Source: Bacillota bacterium | Lineage (GTDB): Bacteria > Bacillota > Clostridia > Lachnospirales > Lachnospiraceae | Direction: 5' to 3' | Length of the DNA: 52,305 nucleotides | NCBI GenBank assembly: GCA_902363515.1 | Contig: CABJAN010000023.1 | Span: 1 to 52,305, forward strand | Part shown: positions 39,329 through 49,770 of the stretch, piece by piece | Layout of the letters: every line of letters starts with the position of its first letter | How positions within the stretch are numbered: position 1 is the stretch's first letter | Program-made: the position numbers and the translations under genes | The notes under the pieces: generated by a model | What the model was told of the DNA's origin: nothing | What the model saw: the letters and a program-made list of their open reading frames with translations, nothing else | Database searches by the model: none

Positions 39329-41050
39329 ATGAGTGTAAAAATAACCAGAGAAAAATATGCCATGATGTATGGCCCAACCACAGGAGACAGAGTACGCCTT
39401 GCAGATACAAGCCTAGTGATTGAAGTAGAAAAAGATTTTACAACCTACGGGGAAGAAAGCAAATTCGGAGGCGGTAAAACCCTTCGGGACGGTATGGGAC
39501 AATCTGTGAAAACCACAAGTGCAGATGGGGATCTGGATATGGTGATTACAAATGCCCTGGTTGTAGATTATACGGGTATTTATAAAGCAGATATTGGAAT
39601 AAAAAATGGATTGATATCGGGAATTGGAAAAGCAGGAAATCCATCTGCTATGGACGGCGTAACGCCAGGAATGACAGTAGGCGGTTCAACTGAGGTGGTT
39701 GCAGGTGAGGGACTCCTTCTGACAGCAGGAGGTATTGATACCCATATCCATTTCATATCACCGCAGCAGATTGAGTGTGCATTATACAGTGGCGTAACGA
39801 GTATGATTGGAGGAGGAACAGGTCCTGCAGACGGTACGAATGCGACTACCTGTACACCTGGTCCATGGAATATGGAGAGAATGCTGCAGGCAGCAGAGGA
39901 ATATCCTATGAACCTCGGCTTTTTGGGAAAGGGAAACTGTTCTGATGAGAGAGTGCTTGCAGAACAGATAGAGGCCGGTGCTATGGGATTAAAAATCCAC
40001 GAAGACTGGGGAGCTACTCCTGCGGCCATTCACCATTGTCTGAATACAGCGGATGAATATGATGTGCAGGTGGCAATCCATACAGATACTTTGAATGAAG
40101 GAGGATGTGTGGAAGATACCTTGGATGCCATTGCAGGACGCACAATTCATACCTATCATACAGAAGGTGCAGGCGGAGGACATGCACCGGATATTATACG
40201 TGCTGCAGCAGCGCTGAATGTACTTCCTTCTTCTACAAATCCCACGATGCCATATACTGTGAACACCCTGGATGAACACTTGGATATGCTAATGGTATGC
40301 CACCATTTGGATAAAAGGATTGCGGAGGATGTAGCTTTTGCAGATTCCAGAATCAGACCGGAAACAATCGCAGCAGAGGATGTTCTTCATGATATGGGTG
40401 TGTTCTCAATGATGAGTTCTGATTCTCAGGCAATGGGTCGCGTGGGAGAGGTTATTACCAGAACATGGCAGACTGCCTCCAAGATGAAAGAGGAAAGAGG
40501 AGCGCTTGCAGAGGATGAAGGTCATGAAAATGACAACTTTCGTGTAAAACGTTATATTGCAAAATATACCATTAATCCTGCAGTTACCCATGGAATTTCC
40601 CAGTACGTAGGATCAGTAGAAAAAGGCAAGGTGGCAGACCTGGTGCTTTGGAATCCTGTCTTTTTTGGAAGCAAACCAGATATGGTTATTAAGGGCGGCA
40701 TGATTATTGCATCCAAAATGGGAGATGCCAATGCGTCCATTCCAACCTGTGAACCGGTGATGTACCGAATGATGTTTGCGGCACATGGAAAAGCAAAAAA
40801 CCACACCTGTCTTACCTTTGTATCACAGGCTGCTTTCAATGCAGATATTGCGGGAAAATACGGGCTGCAAAAAAGAGTAGTTCCAGTTTCCGGATGCAGA
40901 AATATTACGAAAAAAGATATGAAATATAACGATAAAACACCAGAAATCACAGTAAATCCGGAAACCTATGAGGTGCGTGTGGATGGTGCTGTGATTACGT
41001 CAAAACCAGCGGAAAAACTTCCGCTGACGCAGATTTACAGCTTATTTTAA
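39329..41050 (+). CDS. ureC: Urease alpha (catalytic) subunit
   Basis: A 573-residue nickel enzyme subunit of the amidohydrolase fold. The metal His pair is in DTHIHF (about 137-139), the Lys to be carbamylated is in GLKIHEDWG (about 220), and further ligands and catalytic residues are in [14 protein letters not shown] (active-site flap His) and SSDSQAMGR (Asp about 363). The length is standard (~570). GGGAGG precedes the ATG. Confidence 0.98.
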   Translation: MSVKITREKYAMMYGPTTGDRVRLADTSLVIEVEKDFTTYGEESKFGGGKTLRDGMGQSVKTTSADGDLDMVITNALVVDYTGIYKADIGIKNGLISGIGKAGNPSAMDGVTPGMTVGGSTEVVAGEGLLLTAGGIDTHIHFISPQQIECALYSGVTSMIGGGTGPADGTNATTCTPGPWNMERMLQAAEEYPMNLGFLGKGNCSDERVLAEQIEAGAMGLKIHEDWGATPAAIHHCLNTADEYDVQVAIHTDTLNEGGCVEDTLDAIAGRTIHTYHTEGAGGGHAPDIIRAAAALNVLPSSTNPTMPYTVNTLDEHLDMLMVCHHLDKRIAEDVAFADSRIRPETIAAEDVLHDMGVFSMMSSDSQAMGRVGEVITRTWQTASKMKEERGALAEDEGHENDNFRVKRYIAKYTINPAVTHGISQYVGSVEKGKVADLVLWNPVFFGSKPDMVIKGGMIIASKMGDANASIPTCEPVMYRMMFAAHGKAKNHTCLTFVSQAAFNADIAGKYGLQKRVVPVSGCRNITKKDMKYNDKTPEITVNPETYEVRVDGAVITSKPAEKLPLTQIYSLF

Positions 41051-41071
41051 CAATATGGAAGGAGGGAAAAT

Positions 41072-41578
41072 ATGTTAGGTGTTTGCTTGCTCTTTGTAGG
41101 GATTGTCTTAATCCAGAATGGAATGTGTGCTTTATATAAAGTAGATGGGAAATCAACAGCGGTGATGAATATTCTGGTAGGCGGTCTATCTATTTTTATT
41201 AACGGAGTGAATCTGGTCAATGGCAGCTATTATGCTGCCGGAACCGGATTGTTGTTTGGTTTTACATACCTTTTTGTAGCATTTATGAAAATCGGAAATT
41301 TAAATCCAATTCCATTTGCCTGGTTTTCAACCTTTGTAGCAGTTAATGCTGTAATATTCGGAACAATAGAAGGAATTACAGGAAGCACAGAACTTGGAAT
41401 TACAGCAGATTGGCGCTGGGCTGCTATCTGGTATCTATGGGCTGTTCTTTGGGGTACTTCTTTTGTGGAAGATATCTGCCATAAGAAACTAGGAAAATTT
41501 GTTCCGGTTCTCCAGGTTTTTGAAGGCGTTGTCACAGCCTGGATACCAGGCGTACTGATGCTGCTTGGACAGTGGTAA
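41072..41578 (+). CDS. ureI: UreI/AmiS-family urea channel
   Basis: A 168-residue protein with six likely membrane helices, of the AmiS/UreI family of urea/amide channels. NGVNLVNGSYYAAGTGLLFGFTY and the C-terminal WAVLWGTSFVEDICHKKLGK fit the family. In Helicobacter pylori UreI admits urea at low pH and lies in the same place, between the structural and accessory genes. Acid gating cannot be judged from sequence. GGAAGGAGGG precedes the ATG. Confidence 0.92.
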   Translation: MLGVCLLFVGIVLIQNGMCALYKVDGKSTAVMNILVGGLSIFINGVNLVNGSYYAAGTGLLFGFTYLFVAFMKIGNLNPIPFAWFSTFVAVNAVIFGTIEGITGSTELGITADWRWAAIWYLWAVLWGTSFVEDICHKKLGKFVPVLQVFEGVVTAWIPGVLMLLGQW

Positions 41579-41595
41579 GCAAAGGAGAAAGAAAC

Positions 41596-42075
41596 ATGAT
41601 ATGTGAAAATTTAGAAGGGACTTTAGATGAACTCAATGTATCGGACAGAACTGTGGAATATGTAGAGATTGAGTGGCATGAGGCCTTCAAGAAAATACAC
41701 AGAAAAAAGACAGACAGTGGACGGGAAGTAGGAATACGTATGGGAGACTGGGTTCTGAAGCGTGGATTGCAGGAAGGTGATGTGATCTACCAGGATGATT
41801 CGCTGGTAATTGCAGTCCATACACCGCCTTGTGAGATTATACAGATAAAGATTCAGGCAGGACATAAAAAAGCAGCGGCAAAAGTGTGCTATGAGATTGG
41901 GAACAGACATGCACCACTTTTTTATGGAAAAGATGAAGATTCTTTTGTAACTCCATATAATGAACCTATGTTGGAAATGTTGCAGAAATTTCATGGAGTA
42001 CTTGTAGAAAAAACGGTTGGACAGTTGGACTTTCATGAAAAAATTTCTGCGTCCGTTCATAATCATCATCATTAA
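41596..42075 (+). CDS. ureE: Urease accessory protein UreE (nickel carrier)
   Basis: A 159-residue nickel metallochaperone with the peptide-binding domain and the C-terminal metal domain (KAAAKVCYEIGNRHAPLFYG holds the conserved His). The short His-rich tail HNHHH is typical and binds nickel. AAAGGAGAAAG precedes ATG 41596. Confidence 0.93.
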   Translation: MICENLEGTLDELNVSDRTVEYVEIEWHEAFKKIHRKKTDSGREVGIRMGDWVLKRGLQEGDVIYQDDSLVIAVHTPPCEIIQIKIQAGHKKAAAKVCYEIGNRHAPLFYGKDEDSFVTPYNEPMLEMLQKFHGVLVEKTVGQLDFHEKISASVHNHHH

Positions 42076-42090
42076 GGAAGGAACATAGAT

Positions 42091-42786
42091 ATGCATATGT
42101 CCCAAAAGAAGTTTCTGGTTCTGCAAATGAATGATTCACTTTTTCCTATAGGAGCGTATTCACATTCTTATGGTCTGGAAACTTATATTCAAAAAGGAAT
42201 CGTTAAAGATGCAGAAACAGCCGAGAAATATTTGAAAATGCGTCTGCAGTATAATTTTTTTTATACGGATTTTCTGGCAGTAAAGCTCTCTTATGAAGCT
42301 GCATTGGGGAAAAACATTCAAAAAGTAGAAGAATTGGAAGACATTCTGGGTGCATCCCGGATTCCGGAAGAAATCCGCAATGCCAGCAGAAAATTGGGAA
42401 ATCGTTTTGTGAAGACCCTTCTTGCCATGGAACCGACCTGGAAAAACGGTGTATTCGGAAACTACCTGGAGGTAAGAGAAGGAAAGTATATCAGTCAGCC
42501 CTGTGCATATGGGACTTTTTGTGCAGAGCAGGGAATTCCCAAGGAAGAAATGCTGGAAGCATTTCTCTACGCACAGGCTTCTGCTATTGTGACAAATTGT
42601 GTAAAAACGATTCCTTTAAGCCAGTCATCCGGGCAGAAGCTGCTTTTTTCCCTGATCCCTTTCTTTGAAAAAATGATGGAAAAGATAGAGGAGACGGGAG
42701 AAGAAATGCTGTGTCTTTCCACACCTGGATTTGATTTGCGCAGCATGGAACATGAACAGCTTTATTCTAGATTATATATGTCCTAG
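42091..42786 (+). CDS. ureF: Urease accessory protein UreF
   Basis: A 231-residue helical accessory protein that acts with UreG and UreD in loading nickel. QMNDSLFPIGAYSHSYGLET is the conserved start motif. AAGGAAGGAAC precedes the ATG, 15 bases after ureE. Confidence 0.94.
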   Translation: MHMSQKKFLVLQMNDSLFPIGAYSHSYGLETYIQKGIVKDAETAEKYLKMRLQYNFFYTDFLAVKLSYEAALGKNIQKVEELEDILGASRIPEEIRNASRKLGNRFVKTLLAMEPTWKNGVFGNYLEVREGKYISQPCAYGTFCAEQGIPKEEMLEAFLYAQASAIVTNCVKTIPLSQSSGQKLLFSLIPFFEKMMEKIEETGEEMLCLSTPGFDLRSMEHEQLYSRLYMS

Positions 42787-42801
42787 GAAAGGAGAGAGAT
42801 T

Positions 42802-43410
42802 ATGTCTTATGTGAAAATAGGAGTGGCAGGACCAGTGGGTTCTGGAAAAACAGCATTGATAGAAGCTTTAACAAGGCAATTGGCATCCGAGTACAGTATT
42901 GGAGTTATTACAAATGATATTTATACAAAAGAGGATGCAGAATTTTTGGCAAAAAATAGTGTTATGCCAAAAGAAAGAATTACAGGAGTTGAAACAGGAG
43001 GATGCCCTCACACAGCCATTCGTGAGGATGCGTCTATGAATCTGGAGGCAGTGGAGGATATGATTCAGAGGTTCCCGGATATTGAACTGCTGTTCATAGA
43101 AAGCGGCGGTGATAATCTTTCTGCAACTTTTTCACCGGAATTGGTCGATGCTACTATATTTGTAATTGATGTAGCAGAAGGGGATAAAATCCCCAGAAAG
43201 GGAGGACCGGGTATTACACGTTCAGACCTTTTAGTAATCAATAAAATAGATTTAGCTCCTTATGTAGGAGCAAGTCTGGAAGTTATGGAGAGAGATTCCA
43301 GAAAAATGAGAGGGCAAAGACCATTTATTTTCACCAATATACGTGGAAATGAAAATGTTGATAAAGTCATTCAATGGATAAAAGAAAGCGTATTGCTGGA
43401 AGGAATGTAA
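42802..43410 (+). CDS. ureG: Urease accessory GTPase UreG
   Basis: A 202-residue SIMIBI GTPase that powers nickel insertion. The P-loop is [10 protein letters not shown], the metal motif [14 protein letters not shown] has Cys-Pro-His for nickel, ESGGDNL is Walker B-like and NKIDL gives guanine specificity. GGAAAGGAGAG precedes the ATG. Confidence 0.97.
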   Translation: MSYVKIGVAGPVGSGKTALIEALTRQLASEYSIGVITNDIYTKEDAEFLAKNSVMPKERITGVETGGCPHTAIREDASMNLEAVEDMIQRFPDIELLFIESGGDNLSATFSPELVDATIFVIDVAEGDKIPRKGGPGITRSDLLVINKIDLAPYVGASLEVMERDSRKMRGQRPFIFTNIRGNENVDKVIQWIKESVLLEGM

Positions 43411-43413
43411 ATC

Positions 43414-44220
43414 ATGGGAATAAATGCCTTTGGAAAAACATCAAAAGTATTTTTAAAAGCAGAAAATAAGAATGGGAAAACCATTCTTGAAGACGTGCAT
43501 TTTACAGCTCCATATAAAATCATGAGACCTTTTGAAAAAAAAGATGGAAGTATTGAGGTCATGCTGATGGCAGCCTCAGCCGGGATCATGGAGGGTGACT
43601 GTCAGGAATTCCAGTTTCAGATTGGTCATGGTGCAAAGGTAGAATTCCGTTCCCAGTCCTATGAGAAAATTCATCAGATGAAAGCAGGGAGTGCAAGGCG
43701 CAGCACCAGAATAGAGGTTCAGGCCGGAGGGGAATTTTACTTCCACCCTCAGCCGGTGATCCCTTTTGCGGATTCTGCTTTTGATAACAGGACAAGCATC
43801 TTTTTGGAGGATGAATCTGCTGCTTTCTTTATGAGTGAAATACTATCTGCCGGACGCAGTGCCAGAGGAGAAATGTTTGACTATCGGTTCTATAAGAATC
43901 TGACAGAAATAAGAAGAGGAGAGAAGCTGATATACAGGGACAATACTCAGTATGTACCTTCTCAGATGCCTATGGGTGAACTCGGAATGTATGAAGGATA
44001 TACCCATATGCTGAACATTTTTGTTACAAGGCCTGCGTATGCAGAGGAGTTTGTAAAGCTTGCCAGAGGTGTTCTGGATTCACAGGAACAAATAGAAGCT
44101 GGGATTACAAAATTAGAAGACGGTGATTATGTGATTAGGGCATTAGGATACAGGGCACAAAGTCTGGAAAAAATATCGGAGTTGCTGCTTCAGGATTTAG
44201 GAAAACACATGACAAAATAA
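43414..44220 (+). CDS. ureD: Urease accessory protein UreD/UreH
   Basis: A 268-residue protein that binds apo-urease and recruits UreF and UreG. Typical features are LMAASAGIMEGDCQEFQF and HPQPVIPFADSAF, with RGEMFDYRFYKN. It starts 3 bases after the ureG stop and closes the operon. No nickel importer gene is in the window. Confidence 0.9.
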   Translation: MGINAFGKTSKVFLKAENKNGKTILEDVHFTAPYKIMRPFEKKDGSIEVMLMAASAGIMEGDCQEFQFQIGHGAKVEFRSQSYEKIHQMKAGSARRSTRIEVQAGGEFYFHPQPVIPFADSAFDNRTSIFLEDESAAFFMSEILSAGRSARGEMFDYRFYKNLTEIRRGEKLIYRDNTQYVPSQMPMGELGMYEGYTHMLNIFVTRPAYAEEFVKLARGVLDSQEQIEAGITKLEDGDYVIRALGYRAQSLEKISELLLQDLGKHMTK

Positions 44221-44266
44221 ATAGCAAAAATTAATAAAAAAATATGCAGAAACGGAAAAAATATGG

Positions 44267-44272
44267 TATAAT
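44267..44272 (+). promoter_or_regulatory. -10 element of the glg operon
   Basis: TATAAT lies 35 bases before glgC. A clear -35 is not visible; the nearest is ATGCAG at 44244-44249. Confidence 0.5.
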
Positions 44273-44307
44273 GTACTATATTAACTCAAGAAACAGGGGG
44301 AATAAAA

Positions 44308-45516
44308 ATGGCAAAAGAAATGATTGCAATGCTTCTTGCCGGCGGACAGGGCTCCAGATTATATGCGCTGACCCAGAAACTGGCGAAACCGGCAGTTCCT
44401 TTTGGCGGAAAATACCGTATTATCGACTTTCCGTTATCAAACTGCGTTAATTCTGGTATTGATACCGTAGGCATCCTGACACAGTATCAGCCACTGGTAC
44501 TGAATGAATATATTGGAAATGGACAACCTTGGGACCTGGACCGCTTGTACGGTGGTGTTCATGTACTTCCGCCTTATCAGCAGGCAACAGGTTCTGACTG
44601 GTATAAAGGTACTGCAAATGCGATTTACCAGAATCTTTCTTTCATTGAGAGATATAATCCGCAGTATGTTATCATTCTTTCCGGAGACCAGATTTGTAAA
44701 CAGGACTACAGTGAATTTCTGAAATTCCATAAGGAGAAAAATGCAGAGTTCAGTGTAGCTGTTATGGAAGTTCCATGGGATGAGGCTTCTCGTTTTGGTT
44801 TAATGGTAACAGACGAAAATGATAAGATTTCCGAATTCCAGGAAAAACCCAAGAATCCGAAGTCCAATCTGGCTTCCATGGGTATTTACATTTTTAATTG
44901 GGATATTTTGAAAAAATACCTGACAGAAGATGAGGCAGATCCAAATTCTGAAAATGATTTTGGTAATAATATTATTCCAAATCTGCTCCGTGATAACCGT
45001 GCGATGTATGCATATCGTTTCAATGGCTACTGGAAAGATGTAGGAACCATTTCTTCTCTGTGGGAAGCCAATATGGAGGTTCTTGACCCAGAACACAGCG
45101 GTATAAACTTGTTTGATGATGATTGGAAAATTTATAGTCGTAACAGTGGTATGACGGGGCATAAAATCAGCGAAAAAGCAGTAGTAGAAAACTCCATGAT
45201 CACAGATGGATGCCGTATTGACGGTCATGTAAAACATTCTATCTTATACGCTGGTGTTCGTGTGGAAGAAGGCGCTGAAGTAGAAGATGCGGTAGTTATG
45301 GGTGGAACCGTGATTAAGGCAGGTGCTGTTGTAAAACACTGTATCGTTGCTGAAAACGCAGTGATTGGTGAAAATGCAGTCGTAGGTGCTATGCCGGCAG
45401 ATGGTGAAAAAGGCGTGGCAACCGTAGGACCAGGTGTTTATATTGGAGATAATGCCAAAATTGGACCAAATGCAATGGTTAGTGAAAACGTAAAAGGTGG
45501 TGAAGAACAATGGTAA
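44308..45516 (+). CDS. glgC: Glucose-1-phosphate adenylyltransferase GlgC
   Basis: A 402-residue enzyme making ADP-glucose for glycogen. [20 protein letters not shown] is the nucleotide-binding start, [17 protein letters not shown] and [14 protein letters not shown] are conserved, and [10 protein letters not shown] carries the glucose-1-phosphate site Lys. The C-terminal third is a left-handed beta-helix (repeats such as [12 protein letters not shown]). GGGGGAA precedes the ATG. Its last codons overlap the glgD start. Confidence 0.96.
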   Translation: MAKEMIAMLLAGGQGSRLYALTQKLAKPAVPFGGKYRIIDFPLSNCVNSGIDTVGILTQYQPLVLNEYIGNGQPWDLDRLYGGVHVLPPYQQATGSDWYKGTANAIYQNLSFIERYNPQYVIILSGDQICKQDYSEFLKFHKEKNAEFSVAVMEVPWDEASRFGLMVTDENDKISEFQEKPKNPKSNLASMGIYIFNWDILKKYLTEDEADPNSENDFGNNIIPNLLRDNRAMYAYRFNGYWKDVGTISSLWEANMEVLDPEHSGINLFDDDWKIYSRNSGMTGHKISEKAVVENSMITDGCRIDGHVKHSILYAGVRVEEGAEVEDAVVMGGTVIKAGAVVKHCIVAENAVIGENAVVGAMPADGEKGVATVGPGVYIGDNAKIGPNAMVSENVKGGEEQW

Positions 45517-46652
45517 ATCTTAATGCAGATGCTTTAGGTATTATTTTTCCAAATAGCTATGATACGCTGGTTCCAGAACTGGTAAGTAAACGATTGATGG
45601 CCTCTATTCCATTTGCAGGACGTTATCGTATGGTAGACTTTATTCTTTCCAGTATGGTAAATAGTGGAATTGGTAATGTATCCATTTTGGTGCGCCAGAA
45701 TTATATGTCTCTTATGGATCATCTGGGTTCTGGTCGTGCTTGGGATTTGACTCGTAAGAATGGGGGATTGAACATTGTTCCACCATTTGCGGAAGAGCAG
45801 GTAAAGGTATATACAGGGCGAGTAGAAGGGTTGGCGAGCATTTTAGACTTTCTGAAACGTCAGAAAGAAAAATATGTGATAATGTCAGATGCCAATATTG
45901 CAGTGAACTTTAATTTCAATGCATTAATGGATGCACATATTGCCAGTGGCGCAGATGTTACTGCTGTTTATAAGGAAGAGGAAGTTCCTAAAGGAATGGT
46001 GAATAAACCAGCGTCTAGTACAGCTATGTATTATACATTCGGTATTGAAAATGATAAAGTTAAAAAGATTTATATTAATTTAAATGAGAATAAGAAACAA
46101 AACCTATCCATGAATATTTATATTGTGGAAAGAGAACGGCTCATTAATTGGATTAATACTGCTTTTGTAAGAGGATATCGGTATTTCGAACGCGATATTC
46201 TTGCACCAAATCTGGATAAAATTAATGTTCATGCTTATAAATTTGAAGGATACTCTGCACGTATCTGTGATATGAAGAGTTACTTTGATGAGAATATGAA
46301 GCTTTTGTATGATGAAAATTTGGATGGATTATTTGAAGGGAGTCAGATTTATACCAAAATTCGAGATGATAATCCTACCAGATATATGGATGGTGCAAAA
46401 GTGAAAAATATTATGGCAGCAGATGGATGTGTCATTGAAGGAAATGTAGAAAATAGCGTTTTGTTTAGAGGGGTTAAAGTCGGAAAAGGTGCAAAGGTAA
46501 GAAACTGTGTGCTTATGCAGGATACTGTAGTAGAAGCAGGGGCAGATATTGAATACGTGATTTCTGATAAGAATGTAACTATTACAGACGGAAAACAGAT
46601 AAAAGGAACGGATACATTCCCTGTGTTTATTGCGAAACATCGAACAGTATAA
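45510..46652 (+). CDS. glgD: GlgD, ADP-glucose pyrophosphorylase regulatory subunit
   Basis: A 380-residue paralogue of GlgC. It keeps the fold ([20 protein letters not shown] and the C-terminal beta-helix) but lacks the GGQGSRL nucleotide loop at its start. In Firmicutes, GlgD forms a heteromer with GlgC and raises its activity. It overlaps glgC by 7 bases, so the two are coupled. A strong terminator follows. Confidence 0.94.
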   Translation: MVNLNADALGIIFPNSYDTLVPELVSKRLMASIPFAGRYRMVDFILSSMVNSGIGNVSILVRQNYMSLMDHLGSGRAWDLTRKNGGLNIVPPFAEEQVKVYTGRVEGLASILDFLKRQKEKYVIMSDANIAVNFNFNALMDAHIASGADVTAVYKEEEVPKGMVNKPASSTAMYYTFGIENDKVKKIYINLNENKKQNLSMNIYIVERERLINWINTAFVRGYRYFERDILAPNLDKINVHAYKFEGYSARICDMKSYFDENMKLLYDENLDGLFEGSQIYTKIRDDNPTRYMDGAKVKNIMAADGCVIEGNVENSVLFRGVKVGKGAKVRNCVLMQDTVVEAGADIEYVISDKNVTITDGKQIKGTDTFPVFIAKHRTV

Positions 46653-46661
46653 GAAGTAAAT

Positions 46662-46708
46662 AAAAAAGGATTTTGTACAAAATAATATTGAGTACAGAAT
46701 CCTTTTTT
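46662..46708 (+). terminator. Terminator of the glg operon
   Basis: AAAAAAGGATTTTGTAC pairs with GTACAGAATCCTTTTTT with a single mismatch over 17 bp, ending in six T's. Confidence 0.9.
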
Positions 46709-46777
46709 GTTTTAGGCAGGTTTATGATAATCATCACCTATTAATTCAACCATGAGGGAAAATCAAACAAAGTGATA

Positions 46778-46806
46778 TTGACACAAGGTAGCTGGTTCGG
46801 TAATAT
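46778..46806 (+). promoter_or_regulatory. guaB promoter
   Basis: TTGACA (46778-46783), a 17-base spacer and TAATAT (46801-46806), 72 bases before guaB. TTCGG (46796-46800) and GCGAAC (near 46839) could be halves of a PurBox-like site, but this is weak. Confidence 0.65.
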
Positions 46807-46878
46807 AATAATCAACTACCTTTTTTGGTATATTGTGTGCGAACATAAAACTTAAACAGATAAGGAGGAAAAACAAAC

Positions 46879-48372
46879 ATGGCATTTTATTATTCCGAAC
46901 CGTCCAGAACCTTTAGTGAGTATCTATTGATTCCGGGATATTCTTCATCCAAGTGTATTCCGTCAGCAGTGAGCCTGAAAACTCCACTTGTGAAGTATAA
47001 AAAGGGAGAGGAACCTGCTCTGTCTATTAACATTCCTATGGTCTCTGCAATCATGCAGTCTGTATCGGATGACCGCCTGGCAGTCGCTCTGGCACAGGAA
47101 GGCGGTATGTCTTTTATTTATGGATCTCAGCCAGTGGAAAGCCAGGCAGAGATGATTCGCAAGGTTAAGAGATACCGTGCAGGTTTTGTGGTAAGTGATT
47201 CCAATGTATCTCCTGATATGACACTTGGCGATGTACTGGATATTACAGAAAAAACAGGACATTCCACTGTGGCAGTTACAGAGAACGGACAGGCAAACGG
47301 AAAACTTTTGGGGCTTGTTACCAACAAGGATTACCGTGTGACAAGAATGGGACGTGATATGCCAGTGGCAGAATTTATGACAAAATTCGAGGATTTAGTC
47401 TATGCCAGTGAAGAAACTTCTCTGAAAGAAGCCAATGACATTATCTGGGAGCATAAGATTAACTGCCTGCCTTTGGTAAATGACAAGCAGGAATTAGTTT
47501 ACTTAGTATTCCGCAAGGATTACGATACGCACAAAAAGAATGAAAATGAGTTGATTGACGATTCGAAACGTTATATGGTTGGTGCAGGAATCAATACCAG
47601 AGATTATCGGGAACGTGTGCCTGCACTTGTGGAAGCCGGAGCAGATGCCTTGTGCATTGACAGCTCGGAAGGATTTTCAGAGTGGCAGAAGATTACGATT
47701 GACTATATCCGTGAGAATTATGGTGATAAAGTTAAAGTAGGAGCAGGAAATGTTGTGGATGGCGATGGTTTCCGTTTCCTGGCAGAGGCTGGTGCAGATT
47801 TTGTAAAAGTTGGAATCGGCGGTGGTGCGATCTGTATCACAAGAGAACAGAAGGGAATCGGACGTGGACAGGCAACAGCCCTGATTGAAGTTGCAAAGGC
47901 CAGAGATGAGTATTACAAAGAAACAGGTATCTATGTTCCAATTTGTTCGGATGGCGGTATTGTCCATGATTATCATATTACCCTGGCACTGGCCATGGGT
48001 GCAGATTTCATCATGCTTGGAAGATATTTTGCCAGATTTGATGAAAGCCCAACCAAACGGGTGAATATTAACGGAAGTTATATGAAAGAATACTGGGGAG
48101 AGGGAAGTGCAAGAGCCAGAAACTGGCAGCGGTATGATATGGGAGGAGACAAAAAACTCTCCTTTGAAGAAGGGGTAGATTCTCTGGTGCCATATGCAGG
48201 AAGCCTGAAAGATAATGTGGGACTGACTCTCAGCAAGGTACGCTCTACCATGTGCAATTGCGGTGCACTGACCATACCAGAGTTACAGGAAAAAGCCAAG
48301 ATTACATTAGTTTCCGCTACAAGTATTGTAGAAGGCGGGGCACACGATGTTACCTTGAGAGATAAGAGATAA
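46879..48372 (+). CDS. guaB: IMP dehydrogenase
   Basis: A 497-residue enzyme oxidising IMP to XMP, the committed step to GMP. The TIM barrel is split by a CBS pair (about residues 105-225). The active-site loop [11 protein letters not shown] holds the catalytic Cys (canonically GIGPGSICTTR), and the flap is in [33 protein letters not shown] binds phosphate. The GGGAIC loop marks a divergent clostridial subtype. AAGGAGG precedes the ATG. Confidence 0.95.
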   Translation: MAFYYSEPSRTFSEYLLIPGYSSSKCIPSAVSLKTPLVKYKKGEEPALSINIPMVSAIMQSVSDDRLAVALAQEGGMSFIYGSQPVESQAEMIRKVKRYRAGFVVSDSNVSPDMTLGDVLDITEKTGHSTVAVTENGQANGKLLGLVTNKDYRVTRMGRDMPVAEFMTKFEDLVYASEETSLKEANDIIWEHKINCLPLVNDKQELVYLVFRKDYDTHKKNENELIDDSKRYMVGAGINTRDYRERVPALVEAGADALCIDSSEGFSEWQKITIDYIRENYGDKVKVGAGNVVDGDGFRFLAEAGADFVKVGIGGGAICITREQKGIGRGQATALIEVAKARDEYYKETGIYVPICSDGGIVHDYHITLALAMGADFIMLGRYFARFDESPTKRVNINGSYMKEYWGEGSARARNWQRYDMGGDKKLSFEEGVDSLVPYAGSLKDNVGLTLSKVRSTMCNCGALTIPELQEKAKITLVSATSIVEGGAHDVTLRDKR

Positions 48373-48424
48373 AGATTAAAGAAGTAAAATATCTTAAAAT
48401 AAATACAAACTTTGGGATACTCCC

Positions 48425-48453
48425 CCGGCAGTGCCTTCAAATGGCACTGCCGG
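48425..48453. terminator. Terminator between guaB and the minus-strand module
   Basis: CCGGCAGTGCC and GGCACTGCCGG form a perfect 11 bp stem around TTCAAAT. The T-run is poor, but the hairpin lies between two convergent transcripts. Confidence 0.6.
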
Positions 48454-48454
48454 A

Positions 48455-48904
48455 TTAGTTTATAGAAGCATCAACGGTAGTTTCCCTTATTTTTTCTATT
48501 TTTCTGCATACCGTTTCCAAAATAGCCGGAAGTTCCAGACAACCATCCGGTCTTAAGCAGACGAAAGAAATTTCTATATAATCTGCTGGGACAACCTCTG
48601 TTCTGTCTAAGCAGTAATATTCGTAGTACACTCTGTTTTTCGCTTTGAACTTTTTGTAGTAGAAAATCGTAGAGATACCGATGGAAAAGCTGGTACTCAA
48701 AAATGTGAAGCCTGTGACTGAACAATCTATCAGAGTGAAAAGCGAAATATGAAACACAAAAAGAGCGACTTGCGGGACAGTATTTTTTCTTGCTGCGGCA
48801 CGGGTTAGTACAAAAATTCCAAATGCGATTATAGCAGGAATCATATATTGGTTGTGGAAATATGTGGGGCAGGAACAGGGATACTGGCGGGGGTAAGATT
48901 TCAA
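48455..48904 (-). CDS. Small membrane protein at the end of the sirtuin operon
   Basis: A 149-residue protein with two hydrophobic segments (about residues 21-37 and 47-70) and a soluble, acidic C-terminal ~75 residues. I recognise no family. The reading frame starts at a TTG that overlaps the sirtuin stop in TTGA, which would couple the two genes, but the ribosome site is weak; an ATG at 48844 is an alternative. Its position suggests membership of the ADP-ribosylation operon, but the evidence is only adjacency. Confidence 0.55.
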   Translation of the reverse strand: MKSYPRQYPCSCPTYFHNQYMIPAIIAFGIFVLTRAAARKNTVPQVALFVFHISLFTLIDCSVTGFTFLSTSFSIGISTIFYYKKFKAKNRVYYEYYCLDRTEVVPADYIEISFVCLRPDGCLELPAILETVCRKIEKIRETTVDASIN

Positions 48905-49770
48905 GATACCTTTTTCAAAATCGCACCTATATCTCCATCAAGACAGACTGACTGCTGCTTGATTTCGGTTGGTGCGTAAGCGTCAGATAAATTAACACAG
49001 GAATACACCGCATTAGGATTTTGTATTGTCATTTTCCAAAAAGAATATTTAATTATGACAGGTGTGTTATTGCCTACACCCAGCTCAAAAAGCAACAATT
49101 TTGAATTTTTATGTCTGCGGACAAAATCCTCATATCTGGTATTCGCCTGATACCAGCCTTCGTCTTGAACAAAAGAATTGTCACAACGTAAATTCATTGT
49201 CATTGGTGCACCACAAACAGGGCAATAGGGAATGAGATCAGAAGGAATTTTCATACTCTGTTGTTCTGCAATCATTTTTCGGACTGCTGCTTCATTATCA
49301 TATGTCTTTTGATGACAGGCTTTTGAACACTGCCATAAGCCATAATCTCCTTGTGTGTAAAATAGTCGCTTTTTATCAAAATGGTTGATTTGAAACAAGT
49401 GGTCTACATTGGTCGTGAGAACAAAATAGTCTTTATCCTGTATCAGTTTCAGCAGCATTTGATACACTTTGTTTTGTGGTTGGTCATAGCGGTTATAATA
49501 AATATGTCTTGACCACCACGCCCAGTATTCTTCCAGTGTTTCGTATGGATAGAAACCTCCCGAATACATATCAGAAATTCCGTATTTCTGGTTAAAGTCA
49601 GCAAAATGTTTTTGAAAGCGTACACCGTCATAAGTATAACCAGCTGATGCAGACAGTCCGGCTCCCGCACCTATTAGAATTGCATCAGCATTGTCGATTG
49701 CCTGTTTTAGTCTCTTTATATTATCCGAATAATTTTCGATAGATTTCATAGTCCACATCTTTGAAAACAT
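48901..49770 (-). CDS. SirTM-class sirtuin (protein ADP-ribosyltransferase)
   Basis: A 289-residue Sir2-fold protein. The NAD motif is GAGAGLSASAGY (residues 34-45) in place of the usual GAGxSxxSGIPDFR, and TTNVDHLF (119-126) is the TQNxD motif. The usual catalytic His is replaced by Gln140 in YTQGDYG, as in the SirTM class, which ADP-ribosylates proteins rather than deacetylating them. Zinc cysteines are at 148/152 and 183/186. I chose ATG 49770, which follows AAGGTGG; it overlaps the end of the macrodomain gene by 50 bases. The partner is the macrodomain hydrolase. Confidence 0.88.
   Translation of the reverse strand: MFSKMWTMKSIENYSDNIKRLKQAIDNADAILIGAGAGLSASAGYTYDGVRFQKHFADFNQKYGISDMYSGGFYPYETLEEYWAWWSRHIYYNRYDQPQNKVYQMLLKLIQDKDYFVLTTNVDHLFQINHFDKKRLFYTQGDYGLWQCSKACHQKTYDNEAAVRKMIAEQQSMKIPSDLIPYCPVCGAPMTMNLRCDNSFVQDEGWYQANTRYEDFVRRHKNSKLLLFELGVGNNTPVIIKYSFWKMTIQNPNAVYSCVNLSDAYAPTEIKQQSVCLDGDIGAILKKVS

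Noticed and set aside
45510..46652. Second catalytic GlgC
   Set aside because: The GGQGSRL nucleotide loop is absent; the sequence and position match regulatory GlgD.
46786..46826. GGTAG...CTACCTTTTTT as an attenuator before guaB
   Set aside because: The 5' half of the stem lies between the -35 and -10 of the likely promoter and would not be in the transcript.
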